64,000 nucleotides of DNA, taken from the NCBI RefSeq assembly GCF_900074915.1, contig NZ_LT222319.1, positions 558,001-622,000 of the forward strand. The letters are read 5' to 3'. Below the pieces are notes generated by a model. That model saw only the letters and a program-made list of their open reading frames with translations. It did not search any database and was not told where the DNA came from. Shown in pieces: positions 30,115-39,624 of this stretch (positions are counted from its first letter, which is position 1; each line of letters opens with the position of its first letter). Both the position numbers and the translations under genes were made by a program. The stretch is from Pseudomonas cerasi (GTDB lineage: Bacteria; Pseudomonadota; Gammaproteobacteria; Pseudomonadales; Pseudomonadaceae).

Positions 30115-30882
30115 ATGCTTTGGCCCGGCACATTGATCGGCGCTGGAGTCGGTTACGCAATGGCCAGTATTCCAGGTGCAATGCTCGGTGCTCTATTGGG
30201 GCAGGCGCTGGACCGGCGCCTGAAGCTGCAAAGCTGGGCGCATCTGCGTGAGCGTCTGGGTGGGCGTGCAACGATTCCCCAGGACGACCTGCTGTTCGTG
30301 TTACTGGGCCGTCTGGCCAAAAGTGACGGACGGGTTCTGGCCAGCCATATCCACCAGGCACGTATCGAGATGCGCCGTTTGAATCTGAACGAGACGGATC
30401 AGTTGCGCGCCATCAACGCTTTCAAGCGCGGCCGCGACGGCTCCGATGGCCTGCGCAGTTATCTGCGTGGTCTGCAACGGCAGCCGGACATTGCCGAAGA
30501 CATGTTGCGCGCCTGTTGGCGGATGGCCTGGGCGGACGGCAAGGCTTCTCGGGTCGAGCGCGAGCTGATCGGGGTATGGGGCATGTGGCTTGGCTGGACA
30601 GGGCCGCAGGTCGAGGCGCTGGCGGCTGACCACGACCCTATGAAGCGTTCACCGATCAGCAGCGGCGACGACTACAAAAGTGCGATGACGCTGCTGGGGA
30701 TAAGGTCGGACACGGATCCTCTGAGCATCAAGCGTGCCTACCGGCGTCTGCTCAGCCGGCATCACCCTGACAAGATTGCCGGCTCGGGCGCCAATCCGCA
30801 GCAAGTGCGGGTGGCGACCGAGAAGACCAGCGAGTTGCACAATGCCTATCGGGTGGTGAAAGCCCGACGCGGGTTCAACTGA
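30115..30882 (+). CDS. djlA: DjlA-type co-chaperone (TerB-like plus J domain)
   Basis: The 255-residue protein has an N-terminal glycine-rich membrane segment (PGTLIGAGVGYAMASIPGAM), a TerB-like helical domain (DGRVLASHIHQARIEMRRLN, WADGKASRVERELIG) and a C-terminal J domain with the HPD motif (LLSRHHPDKIAG). It is an inner-membrane-anchored DnaK co-chaperone. It starts on the base after the murU stop, so it is probably translated from the same mRNA. Confidence 0.92.
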   Translation: MLWPGTLIGAGVGYAMASIPGAMLGALLGQALDRRLKLQSWAHLRERLGGRATIPQDDLLFVLLGRLAKSDGRVLASHIHQARIEMRRLNLNETDQLRAINAFKRGRDGSDGLRSYLRGLQRQPDIAEDMLRACWRMAWADGKASRVERELIGVWGMWLGWTGPQVEALAADHDPMKRSPISSGDDYKSAMTLLGIRSDTDPLSIKRAYRRLLSRHHPDKIAGSGANPQQVRVATEKTSELHNAYRVVKARRGFN

Positions 30883-30890
30883 ACCTGCGC

Positions 30891-31889
30891 TTACTTTTCC
30901 TCTTTGGCGTCTATCCAGCCACGGACACGGCGAAATAGCTGTTCTTGTTCGGTATCTCCGCTGCCGGCGATGTTGATCAGACCAATCTGGGTAAAACCCG
31001 GCCCCTTGGTGCGTTTACTGGCCTGCAGGCGGGCTTTTGCAGCCTCGTCAGGCGAGTTTTTGTAGATGAAGTCGACGGCTTTTACTTTCAACTGAGGCAC
31101 CATGTCCAGCAGCGAAGGCTTGGCATTCAGGGGTTCACGCGCCGCCAGCATCACCAGCTTCTGCACCACAGGCGATGTCCGCTCGTTGAGGAACCTGGCC
31201 GTCCAGTACGCGCCGCTGCTGTGGCCGATCAACACGATACTGCGTGCCTTGTTCTGCTGCGCAAAGCTGATCGCGGCTTCGATCCGCGCAAAGATGCGCT
31301 CGGCCTGGGCCTTGTTAATCTCTTCGTCGGCTGCAGCCTTGGCTGTTTCAGCAGCCGCCAGAGCCTCGGCTTCTGCCGCCGGGTCCTTCGCTGTCGCGCT
31401 GGCGTCCTTGGGTGTTTCCTTCGGCGTTTCAGTGGCTTTGCTGGCGTTTGCATCTGCCGGAGTTGCATCGGGCTCGCGTGCCCCCGGCGTGTTGTCGAGC
31501 GGATCCGGCATGGTGATACTCAGGCTCGACCAGCCGACATCCGGAAACTTGCGACGCAGCGGGCCGACAGCGTCGGGCCAGTCCGGTGATTCAGCGTCGC
31601 CAGGCACAATGATGACCGCGCCTTCAGGGACGTCGGTGTTGGCGGGTTTCCAGAGCGCGAGAAAGCTTTCGTCTCCGGCCTGAAGTTGCTGCTGGTCTTC
31701 GCGAGGCAATTGGCGTTCCAGTGCTATTGCGTCTTCCTGCGAGCGGCTGAGCAGCGGGGCTCTTTCGACCGGCGCATCCGCGGCAGCGTCTTTGGCAGGG
31801 GCCGGGTCGGCTGCGACGGCAGGCAAGGCGCAAGGCAGTATCAATGACAGAAACAATGCAGGAAACGTTGCGCGAAAGGTGTAGGACAT
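30891..31889 (-). CDS. DUF3530 family exported alpha/beta-hydrolase-like protein
   Basis: From the ATG at 31889 (MSYTFRATFPALFLSLILP) the 332-residue product has a signal peptide ending near AVAADPAPA. A long Ala/Pro/Thr-rich insertion (residues about 140-185, KATETPKETPKDASA) is followed by a hydrolase-like GHSSGAYWTARFL nucleophile-elbow motif. The DUF3530 family is found in pseudomonads and its substrate is unknown. The low-complexity insert suggests a flexible periplasmic linker. It converges on djlA. Confidence 0.85.
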   Translation of the reverse strand: MSYTFRATFPALFLSLILPCALPAVAADPAPAKDAAADAPVERAPLLSRSQEDAIALERQLPREDQQQLQAGDESFLALWKPANTDVPEGAVIIVPGDAESPDWPDAVGPLRRKFPDVGWSSLSITMPDPLDNTPGAREPDATPADANASKATETPKETPKDASATAKDPAAEAEALAAAETAKAAADEEINKAQAERIFARIEAAISFAQQNKARSIVLIGHSSGAYWTARFLNERTSPVVQKLVMLAAREPLNAKPSLLDMVPQLKVKAVDFIYKNSPDEAAKARLQASKRTKGPGFTQIGLINIAGSGDTEQEQLFRRVRGWIDAKEEK

Positions 31890-32003
31890 CGGATATTCCA
31901 AGCCAGAAACTATCCCGGCAGCCTAATGGGTTGATCGGCTTTTGTCAGGCCTGAGCCTGCGCGGCACATGACCGCGATACGCACACACGAGAGCGACATA
32001 CTG

Positions 32004-34016
32004 ATGATTCGTCTTCTGCGCACCGGTTTTATCGGCTGCCTGGCTTTGCTCTTGATGGCTCAGATGGTCGATACGCAGGCTGACGAACCTGAAACACCTG
32101 CCGTTGCGCAGTTGAGTTCGGCGCAGCGTAATTGGCTCGACCAGCATGGTCCCTTGCGCGTAGGGCTGGTACTGCGGGCGCCTTACGCGCAGTTCGATCA
32201 ACGTTTGCAGCAGTTGTCCGGCGCCAATGTCGATTTGATGAATGCGCTGGCGGCGACGCTGCCGGTCGAGTTGCTGTGGCGAAACTTTCCTGACCAGAGC
32301 GCGCTGGAGAACGCGCTGGCCAAGGGTGAAATCGACGTTGCGCCCGGCTTGATGCAAACCCCGGCAGGCCTGCGTCTGTGGTTGTTTTCCGACCCGTATT
32401 TGCGTGTTTCGCAGTTGTTGATCGGCGAACGTGATGGCAGCACTGCCGTGGACCTGGAGAAACTCGATAGCCTTTCCCGCGTTGCGGTGCGCATGCCCGG
32501 CACCACGGCGGACTACCTGCGCAGCAATTTCCCGCACCTCAATCTGCAAGGAGTGCCTTTGGAGCGCCAGGCGCTGCAATTGTTGCTCAGTCAGCAAGCA
32601 CGTCATGCCGTGGTGGACGAGGCGCAACTCAGCCGTTTGCTGCGCGAGCCGGAGTTCGCAGGGCTGGCGGTGGTGGGGGATATCGGGCTGCCCCAATTGT
32701 TACGTGTGGCTTCACGTCGCGACATGCCGGAACTGGCGGCCATCGTCAGCGCAGCATTGCGGGCGATCCCTGCCAAGGAGCTGGAGCAACTGCATTCTCG
32801 CTGGATGCCGCTGACCCCCGCACATTTCATCGAGTCGACCAAGCTCTGGAAGAACCTGTGCATTCTGCTGCTGGTGATGTTGCTGGCGTGTTTTGCCATC
32901 GTGGTCTGGCAGCGACGCCAGCAGCAGGCGCTGGAGCAGGAACTGCTGGCTGCACGCGAAGAACTCGCCCTTCGTGTCGAAGGCGAGGAAGCCCTGCATC
33001 TGGCGCAATTCTCCATTGATCAAAGCACCGTCGGCATCCTGTGGGTCAACTGGGACAGCCGCGTGCGTTACGCCAACCGGGCGGCGGAGTCCATGCTGGG
33101 CTATGCGCCGGGGCAGGTGGTAGAGCGCCCGCTGATCGATTTCGAGCCCGGTCTGCATATGGATCGCTGGCTCAACCTGTGGAAGAACGCGCGCTCCAGC
33201 GAAGACAGCCCGCAAGTCTTCGAGACCCATTGCCTGCGCGCCGATGGCAGCCTGCTGCCCACCGATATCTCGTTAAGCTTCTTGCGCTTTCGTGACGCCG
33301 AATACTTGGTGGTATTCCTCACTGACGTCAGCGAACGACGCCGCGCGCATGACCAGTTACGTGACTTGTCGGCGCATCTGGAAAGCGTGCGTGAAGAGGA
33401 GAAGGCGCATATTGCCCGCGAGGTTCATGACGAACTGGGTCAGATGCTGACGGTATTGAAGCTCGAGACGTCGATGTGCGAGCTGGCCTATGCCGACCTC
33501 GACCCTGGCCTGAGCGAGCGACTGGACAGCATGAAGCGTCTGATCGCTCAGTTGTTTCAACTGGTGCGCGATGTGGCCACGGCCTTGCGGCCGCCGATTC
33601 TCGATGCCGGCATCGCATCAGCCATTGAATGGCAGGCGCGCCGTTTCGAGGCGCGCACGCAGATCCCTTGTCTGGTGCAGGTGCCGGACAATCTCCCGGC
33701 GCTCAGCGATGCCCGGGCTACAGGCATGTTCCGGATCCTTCAGGAGGCCCTGACCAATGTGATGCGCCATGCCCGTGCACACACGGTAGAGATCAGTCTG
33801 ACGCTGCAGGACGGCATGATGTGCATGAGCGTCGCCGATGACGGGCAGGGGTTTGTCATCGAGTCAGGCAGGGCGGTTTCGTTCGGTCTGGTCGGGATGC
33901 GCGAGCGGGTGCTGATGCTCGGTGGCCGACTGGAGCTGGACAGTGAGGTGGGTGAGGGCACAACCTTGCGCGCCTATATCCCGCTGGACACCCTCGCACA
34001 GGAGCGAAGACAGTGA
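32004..34016 (+). CDS. agtS: Sensor histidine kinase, AgtS-like
   Basis: The 670-residue kinase has an N-terminal signal/membrane segment, a periplasmic solute-binding-type sensor (LRVGLVLRAPYAQFDQRLQQ to about residue 260) and a transmembrane segment near residue 285 (LWKNLCILLLVMLLACFAIV). A PAS domain follows (about 330-440). The HisKA_3 dimerisation domain has phospho-acceptor His475 in AREVHDELGQML, and a HATPase ends the protein (VSFGLVGMRERVLMLGGRLE). The frame opens at 31968, but MIRLLRTGFIG at 32004 fits a signal segment better. The gene order sensor, regulator, ABC transporter, rpe, gph, trpE matches the P. aeruginosa agt region, from which the name is inferred; that system responds to 4-aminobutyrate and 5-aminovalerate. 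Confidence 0.85.
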   Translation: MIRLLRTGFIGCLALLLMAQMVDTQADEPETPAVAQLSSAQRNWLDQHGPLRVGLVLRAPYAQFDQRLQQLSGANVDLMNALAATLPVELLWRNFPDQSALENALAKGEIDVAPGLMQTPAGLRLWLFSDPYLRVSQLLIGERDGSTAVDLEKLDSLSRVAVRMPGTTADYLRSNFPHLNLQGVPLERQALQLLLSQQARHAVVDEAQLSRLLREPEFAGLAVVGDIGLPQLLRVASRRDMPELAAIVSAALRAIPAKELEQLHSRWMPLTPAHFIESTKLWKNLCILLLVMLLACFAIVVWQRRQQQALEQELLAAREELALRVEGEEALHLAQFSIDQSTVGILWVNWDSRVRYANRAAESMLGYAPGQVVERPLIDFEPGLHMDRWLNLWKNARSSEDSPQVFETHCLRADGSLLPTDISLSFLRFRDAEYLVVFLTDVSERRRAHDQLRDLSAHLESVREEEKAHIAREVHDELGQMLTVLKLETSMCELAYADLDPGLSERLDSMKRLIAQLFQLVRDVATALRPPILDAGIASAIEWQARRFEARTQIPCLVQVPDNLPALSDARATGMFRILQEALTNVMRHARAHTVEISLTLQDGMMCMSVADDGQGFVIESGRAVSFGLVGMRERVLMLGGRLELDSEVGEGTTLRAYIPLDTLAQERRQ

Positions 34017-34642
34017 TTCGTGTTTTGGTAGCCGAAGACCACACCATCGTGCGCGAAGGAATCAAGCAATTGATTGGCTTGGCCAGAGATCTGCAAGTGG
34101 TGGGCGAGGCGAGCAATGGCGAACAGTTGCTCGAAACCCTGCGTCATGTGGCCTGCGAAGTGGTGCTGCTGGATATCTCCATGCCCGGCGTCAACGGGCT
34201 TGAGGCGATACCGAGGATTCTCGCATTGACCAACCCGCCGGCCATTCTGGTGCTGTCGATGCACAATGAGGCGCAGATGGCTGCGCGTGCATTGAAGGTC
34301 GGCGCGGCAGGTTATGCCACCAAGGACAGCGATCCGGCGCTGCTGCTGACGGCCATTCGCCGGGTGGCAGCCGGCGGGCGTTATATTGATCCGGATCTGG
34401 CCGACCGCATGGTCTTCGAAGTCGGCCTCACCGACAGCCGGCCTCTGCACTCGCTGCTGTCGGAGCGCGAGTTTTCAGTATTCGAGCGCCTCGCCCAGGG
34501 CGCCAACGTCAATGACATCGCTCAGCAACTGGCCTTGAGCAGCAAGACCATCAGCACCCACAAGGCGCGGCTGATGCAAAAAATGAAACTCAACTCGCTG
34601 GCCGATCTGGTCAAGTATGCAATGGAGCACAAGCTGCTCTGA
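34013..34642 (+). CDS. agtR: NarL/LuxR-type response regulator, AgtR-like
   Basis: The 209-residue regulator has a receiver domain with phospho-acceptor Asp in VVLLDISMPGVNGLEA and a C-terminal LuxR-type helix-turn-helix (LAQGANVNDIAQQLALSSKT, then STHKARLMQKM). Start is GTG 34013, overlapping the kinase stop (GTGA), so the two genes are translationally coupled. The presumed target is the downstream ABC transporter operon. Confidence 0.9.
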   Translation: MIRVLVAEDHTIVREGIKQLIGLARDLQVVGEASNGEQLLETLRHVACEVVLLDISMPGVNGLEAIPRILALTNPPAILVLSMHNEAQMAARALKVGAAGYATKDSDPALLLTAIRRVAAGGRYIDPDLADRMVFEVGLTDSRPLHSLLSEREFSVFERLAQGANVNDIAQQLALSSKTISTHKARLMQKMKLNSLADLVKYAMEHKLL

Positions 34643-34679
34643 GTCTGAAAACGACACCTGACACCCCGCGCCCCTTTGC

Positions 34680-34935
34680 GACGCAGAGCGTCGAGACCTG
34701 CATTCCCACGCGGAGCCTGCGGAACGATAGGCGTCCTTGAGAACGCTATTGTTCTTGTGCTCTGCGTGGGCATACCGTGCGGAACGATAGGCGTCCTTGA
34801 GAACGCTATTGTTCTTGTGCTCTGCGTGGGCATACCGTGCGGAACGATAGGCGTCCTTGAGAACGCTATCGTGCCCATGCTCCGCGTGGGTATGCCGTTC
34901 GGGACGCTCTGCGTCCTCTTGCGATGCCGCGCGTC
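34680..34935. repeat. REP cluster with three 60-bp tandem repeats
   Basis: This block between agtR and the transporter holds REP-type palindromes (CGCAGAGCGTCG, CCACGCGGAGC) and a 60-bp unit repeated three times: 34719-34778, 34779-34838 and a diverged third copy at 34839-34898. The first two differ by no more than a few bases. The unit includes AACGATAGGCGTCCTTGAGA and CTATTGTTCTTGTGCTCTGC. No conserved open frame is present. The near identity of the copies suggests recent expansion. Confidence 0.85.
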
Positions 34936-35098
34936 GAGAAGGGGAGGAACCGACATATCCAATCGCGCCATCTCTGTAGGGCAATCCCTACCCCTGGCCT
35001 TCCAGCCAGCCTAGGCGATTCTCTCCCGGCCCCCGATTTTCCGGGGCTTCAGGCTGCTCTAGGCTTGAGCCCACGCAGACAAAACAAAGGTGTGGGTA

Positions 35099-36223
35099 AT
35101 GAGCGACGTCGATACAAGCGCTGGAGCAAATGATGTTCTGGTCAGCTTTCGTGGTGTGCAGAAGAGCTACGACGGCGAAGCACTGATCGTCAAAGACCTC
35201 AACCTGGACATTCGCAAGGGCGAGTTCCTGACCCTGCTCGGTCCGTCTGGCTCGGGCAAGACCACCAGCCTGATGATGCTGGCCGGTTTCGAGACCCCGA
35301 CGGCTGGTGAAATCCTCCTCGGTGGCCGCGCCATCAACAACGTGCCGCCGCACAAACGCGACATCGGCATGGTGTTTCAGAACTACGCCTTGTTTCCGCA
35401 CATGACTGTGGCCGAGAACCTGGCGTTCCCGTTGTCGGTGCGTGGCATGAGCAAGACCGACGTCGGCGAGAAGGTCAAAAAGGCACTGGGCATGGTCCAG
35501 CTGGACACGTTTGCGCATCGCTACCCGGCGCAGTTGTCCGGTGGCCAGCAGCAACGCGTGGCGCTGGCACGCGCGCTGGTGTTCGAACCCCAGCTGGTGC
35601 TGATGGATGAGCCGCTCGGTGCTCTCGACAAGCAGCTGCGCGAACACATGCAGATGGAGATCAAGCACCTGCACCAGCGCCTGGGTGTGACCGTGGTCTA
35701 TGTGACCCACGACCAGGGCGAAGCCCTGACCATGTCCGACCGGGTCGCTGTCTTCCATCAGGGCGAGATTCAACAGATCGCACCGCCCCGCAGCCTGTAC
35801 GAAGAGCCGAAGAACACCTTCGTGGCCAACTTCATCGGCGAGAACAACCGCCTCAATGGACGTCTGGTCAGCCAGGACGGCGACCGCTGTGTGGTCGAGC
35901 TGGAGCGTGGCGAGAAAGTCCACGCACTGGCGATCAACGTCGGTCAGCCTGGCGGTCCGGTGACCCTGTCGATCCGTCCCGAGCGCATTAACCTCAATGG
36001 TCGCAGCGAGAGCTGTGCCAACCGGTTTTCCGGTCGTGTGGCCGAGTTCATCTATCTGGGCGACCACGTTCGCGTGCGCCTGGAAGTGGCAGGCAAGAAC
36101 GACTTCTTCGTCAAACAGCCGATTGCTGAACTGGACCCGACGCTCAGCGTGGGCGATGTCGTGCCGATCGGCTGGCAAGTCGAGCACGTCCGCGCGCTCG
36201 ACCCCTTGCAGCAAGTGCATTGA
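35099..36223 (+). CDS. agtA: ABC transporter ATP-binding protein (polyamine/GABA type)
   Basis: The 374-residue PotA-like ATPase has Walker A (LLGPSGSGKTTSLMMLAGF), the Q loop, the ABC signature LSGGQQQRVALARALV, Walker B (LVLMDEPLGALD) and a C-terminal TOBE regulatory domain (GGPVTLSIRPERINLN). The ATG at 35099 (MSDVDTSAG) is preferred over an upstream GTG. With the next three genes it forms a complete importer. It matches the P. aeruginosa agtABCD position; polyamine uptake remains possible. Confidence 0.9.
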   Translation: MSDVDTSAGANDVLVSFRGVQKSYDGEALIVKDLNLDIRKGEFLTLLGPSGSGKTTSLMMLAGFETPTAGEILLGGRAINNVPPHKRDIGMVFQNYALFPHMTVAENLAFPLSVRGMSKTDVGEKVKKALGMVQLDTFAHRYPAQLSGGQQQRVALARALVFEPQLVLMDEPLGALDKQLREHMQMEIKHLHQRLGVTVVYVTHDQGEALTMSDRVAVFHQGEIQQIAPPRSLYEEPKNTFVANFIGENNRLNGRLVSQDGDRCVVELERGEKVHALAINVGQPGGPVTLSIRPERINLNGRSESCANRFSGRVAEFIYLGDHVRVRLEVAGKNDFFVKQPIAELDPTLSVGDVVPIGWQVEHVRALDPLQQVH

Positions 36224-36305
36224 TCTATCAATAAAAGCAATAACAGAGGCGACCTGATCGCCCATCCCAATCGCTTACCAACACTGCTCGTGGAGAAAAG
36301 AACCT

Positions 36306-37340
36306 ATGTTGAAGTCTTTGAAGTTCACCGCTATCACGTTGGGCCTGATGTGCGCCGCGCAGGCCATGGCTGCCACCGACCTGACCGTCATCTCCTTTGG
36401 CGGTGCCAACAAGGCCGCTCAGGAAAAAGCGTTTTACGCGCCTTGGGAAAAGGCCGGCAACGGCAAGATCATCGCCGGTGAGTACAACGGGGAAATGGCC
36501 AAGGTCAAAACCATGGTCGACACCAAGAGCGTTTCCTGGGACCTGGTAGAAGTCGAATCGCCGGAACTGGCGCGTGGTTGCGACGAAGACATGTTCGAAG
36601 AGCTGGACCCGAAACAGCTGGGCAATGCCGCTGACTTCGTGCCTGGCGCCATCACCACCTGTGGTGCCGGCTTCTTCGTCTGGTCCACCGTGCTGGCGTA
36701 CAACGCTGACAAGGTCAGCACTGCACCCAGCGGCTGGGCCGATTTCTGGGACACCAAGAAATTCCCAGGCAAGCGCGGCCTGCGCAAAGGCGCCAAGTAC
36801 ACCCTGGAATTCGCCCTGATGGCCGACGGCGTTGCGCCGAAAGACGTCTACAAGGTATTGGCCAGCAAAGATGGCCAGGACCGCGCGTTCAAAAAGCTGG
36901 ATGAGCTCAAGCCAAACCTTCAGTGGTGGGAAGCTGGCGCACAGCCGCCGCAGTACCTGGCTTCCGGTGATGTGGTGATGAGCTCGGCCTACAACGGCCG
37001 GATCGCCGCCGTGCAGAAGGAAAGCAACCTCAAGGTCGTGTGGACTGGCGGCGTGTACGACTTCGACGCCTGGGCCATCCCTAAGGGTTCGAAAAACGCC
37101 GATGCCGCGAAGAAGTTCATCGCCTACATGCTGAGCCCCGATCAGCAGAAGACCTACTCGCAGAACATTGCCTACGGCCCGGCCAACACCCAGGCGGTCA
37201 AGCTGCTGGACAAGGAAACCCTGCAGAACATGCCGACCACGCCTGAGAACATCAAGGATCAGGTGCAGATGGACGTGGCGTTCTGGACCGACAACGGCGA
37301 ATCCCTCGAGCAGCGTTTCACTGCCTGGGCTGCCAAGTAA
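36306..37340 (+). CDS. agtB: Periplasmic substrate-binding protein of the ABC importer
   Basis: The 344-residue PotD/F-like protein has a clear signal peptide (MLKSLKFTAITLGLMCAAQA, cleavage after AMA) and a mature domain starting ATDLTVISFGG. It captures the amine substrate and delivers it to the two permeases. The spacing of 82 nt from the ATPase gene is compatible with one operon. Confidence 0.9.
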   Translation: MLKSLKFTAITLGLMCAAQAMAATDLTVISFGGANKAAQEKAFYAPWEKAGNGKIIAGEYNGEMAKVKTMVDTKSVSWDLVEVESPELARGCDEDMFEELDPKQLGNAADFVPGAITTCGAGFFVWSTVLAYNADKVSTAPSGWADFWDTKKFPGKRGLRKGAKYTLEFALMADGVAPKDVYKVLASKDGQDRAFKKLDELKPNLQWWEAGAQPPQYLASGDVVMSSAYNGRIAAVQKESNLKVVWTGGVYDFDAWAIPKGSKNADAAKKFIAYMLSPDQQKTYSQNIAYGPANTQAVKLLDKETLQNMPTTPENIKDQVQMDVAFWTDNGESLEQRFTAWAAK

Positions 37341-37417
37341 GTCATTTGCGTTGAGTCAGAACCGGGCGCTCCCTGAAACGGGGAGCGCCCCCTCGTTGAA
37401 AGATCCCGGAGTTTGCT

Positions 37418-38665
37418 ATGGCCATCGCCGTGCCCCTGACTGAAGGCGCCAGCCCCAACTTGAAGCAACGTCTCGCTCGCGCCGAGCGGGTCAACCGCTG
37501 GAAGGCTCAGGCACTGATCGCGCCGTTGGTGATTTTCCTGTTGTTGGTGTTTCTGGTGCCCATCGCCGCGCTGCTCTACAAGAGTGTTGGCAACCCGGAA
37601 GTCGTGACTGCACTGCCGACCACTGTGGTCGAAGTGCAAAAGTGGGATGGAAAAGGGCTGCCGCCCGAGTCGGTCTACAAGGCAATGAGCCTGGACCTGG
37701 CCGAAACACGCAAGAATTCCACGCTGGGCGATCTGTCCAAGCGTTTGAACATGGAACTGGCCGGTTATCGCAGCCTGCTGAGCAAGACCGCCCGCGCGCT
37801 GCCGTTCAAGACCGAGCCTGCCTCTTATAAAGAAGCGCTCGAAGCACTGGACGAGCGCTGGGGCGACCCGGCGTACTGGCAGGCGGTGCGCCGCAATACC
37901 AGCAGTGTTACGCCGTATTACCTGCTGGCGGCCGTCGACCATCGTATCGATGACCTCGGCGAAGTCGCCCCGGCGACCCCGGACCAGGCGATCTATCTGG
38001 ACATCTTCGCCCGCACGTTCTGGATGGGCCTGGTGATTACCGCGATCTGTCTGGTACTGGCTTATCCGCTGGCCTATCTGCTGGCCAGCCTGCCCGCCCG
38101 GCAGAGCAACCTGCTGATGATTCTGGTGCTGCTGCCGTTCTGGACCTCGATTCTGGTGCGCGTGGCTGCCTGGATCGTGTTGTTGCAGTCCAGCGGTCTG
38201 ATCAACAGTGCGTTGCTGGCGATGGGCATCATCGACAAGCCGCTGGAGCTGGTCTTCAACCGCGTCGGCGTGTACATCTCGATGGTGCACATCATGCTGC
38301 CGTTCATGATCCTGCCGATCTACAGCGTGATGAAGAACATCTCCCCGACCTACATGCGCGCTGCGATTTCGCTGGGCTGCCACCCGTTTGCGAGCTTCTG
38401 GCGCGTGTACTTCCCGCAGACTTACGCCGGGATCGGCGCCGGCTGCCTGCTGGTGTTCATTCTGTCGATTGGCTACTACATCACCCCGGCTTTGCTGGGC
38501 AGCCCGAACGATCAGATGGTCAGCTACTTCGTCGCCTTCTACACCAACACCAGCATCAACTGGGGCATGGCCACCGCGCTCGGCGGGCTGCTGCTGTTGG
38601 CGACCATCGTGCTGTACCTGATTTATAGCTGGCTGGTCGGCGCCAGCCGCCTGCGTCTGAGCTGA
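37418..38665 (+). CDS. agtC: ABC transporter permease (PotB-like) with large periplasmic insertion
   Basis: The 415-residue permease has an N-terminal transmembrane segment (LIAPLVIFLLLVFLVPIAAL), then an unusually long hydrophilic stretch of about 140 residues (residues 55-195). The canonical BPD permease core follows, with the EAA-like loop AAISLGCHPFASFWRVYFPQ. The insertion makes it about 120 residues longer than PotB of enterobacteria. Confidence 0.9.
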   Translation: MAIAVPLTEGASPNLKQRLARAERVNRWKAQALIAPLVIFLLLVFLVPIAALLYKSVGNPEVVTALPTTVVEVQKWDGKGLPPESVYKAMSLDLAETRKNSTLGDLSKRLNMELAGYRSLLSKTARALPFKTEPASYKEALEALDERWGDPAYWQAVRRNTSSVTPYYLLAAVDHRIDDLGEVAPATPDQAIYLDIFARTFWMGLVITAICLVLAYPLAYLLASLPARQSNLLMILVLLPFWTSILVRVAAWIVLLQSSGLINSALLAMGIIDKPLELVFNRVGVYISMVHIMLPFMILPIYSVMKNISPTYMRAAISLGCHPFASFWRVYFPQTYAGIGAGCLLVFILSIGYYITPALLGSPNDQMVSYFVAFYTNTSINWGMATALGGLLLLATIVLYLIYSWLVGASRLRLS

Positions 38666-38676
38666 GGAGTGTCACC

Positions 38677-39498
38677 ATGCTGAACCCTTACACATCGCCG
38701 ATCGAGCGCCTCTGGTATTACGCCTTGCGCATCATCTGCACCCTGGTGCTGCTGTTTCTCGTGCTTCCGGTATTGGTCATCGTGCCGCTGTCATTCAACT
38801 CCGGCAGCTTTCTGGTCTACCCGCTGCAAGGCTTCTCGTTGCAGTGGTATCAGGACTTCTTCAACTCCGCCGAGTGGATGCGCGCGCTGAAGAACAGCAT
38901 GATCGTCGCCCCGGCCGCGACCCTGCTGGCGATGGGCTTCGGCACGCTGGCAGCGATCGGCCTGACCCGCGGCAACTTCCCTGGCAAGGCGCTGGTCATG
39001 GCCTTGGTGATTTCGCCGATGGTGGTGCCGGTGGTGATTGTCGGCGTCGCCAGTTACCTGTTCTTCGCGCCGCTGGGCCTGGGCAACAGCTACACCTCGC
39101 TGATTCTGGTCCATGCGGTGCTGGGTGTGCCATTCGTGATCATCACCGTGTCGGCGACCTTGCAGGGTTTCAATCACAATCTGGTGCGTGCGGCTGCCAG
39201 CCTTGGTGCCTCGCCACTGACCGCCTTCCGGCGCGTGACCCTGCCACTGATTGCGCCAGGGGTGATTTCCGGCGCGCTGTTCGCCTTCGCGACCTCGTTC
39301 GACGAAGTGGTGGTCACGTTGTTCCTCGCCGGACCGGAACAGGCGACCCTGCCTCGGCAGATGTTCAGCGGCATACGCGAAAACCTCAGCCCGACCATCG
39401 CCGCCGCTGCGACCTTGCTGATCGGTTTTTCGGTGGTCTTGCTGCTGGTGCTCGAGTGGTTGCGCGGGCGCAGCGAAAAACTCAGAACGGCTCAGTAA
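38677..39498 (+). CDS. agtD: ABC transporter permease (PotC-like)
   Basis: The 273-residue permease has six predicted membrane segments and the EAA-like loop RAAASLGASPLTAFRRVTLP. It follows the other permease by 11 nt with a GAGGAG site and completes the importer. Confidence 0.9.
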   Translation: MLNPYTSPIERLWYYALRIICTLVLLFLVLPVLVIVPLSFNSGSFLVYPLQGFSLQWYQDFFNSAEWMRALKNSMIVAPAATLLAMGFGTLAAIGLTRGNFPGKALVMALVISPMVVPVVIVGVASYLFFAPLGLGNSYTSLILVHAVLGVPFVIITVSATLQGFNHNLVRAAASLGASPLTAFRRVTLPLIAPGVISGALFAFATSFDEVVVTLFLAGPEQATLPRQMFSGIRENLSPTIAAAATLLIGFSVVLLLVLEWLRGRSEKLRTAQ

Positions 39499-39624
39499 CC
39501 GAGCGCGACAAGTCTCAAGCAGCCAGCCAGGGCGAATCCATTGGCGTGCAGCTTGAGGCTTACCGCTCCGGGCGAAGCTTGGCGTACAATCCGCGCACCG
39601 TGATTCTGCTCAAACAGGTGCGTC

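Noticed and set aside
34719..34898. Possible CRISPR array
   Set aside because: The 60-bp units are contiguous with no unique spacers and no cas genes nearby. They are tandem REP-type repeats.
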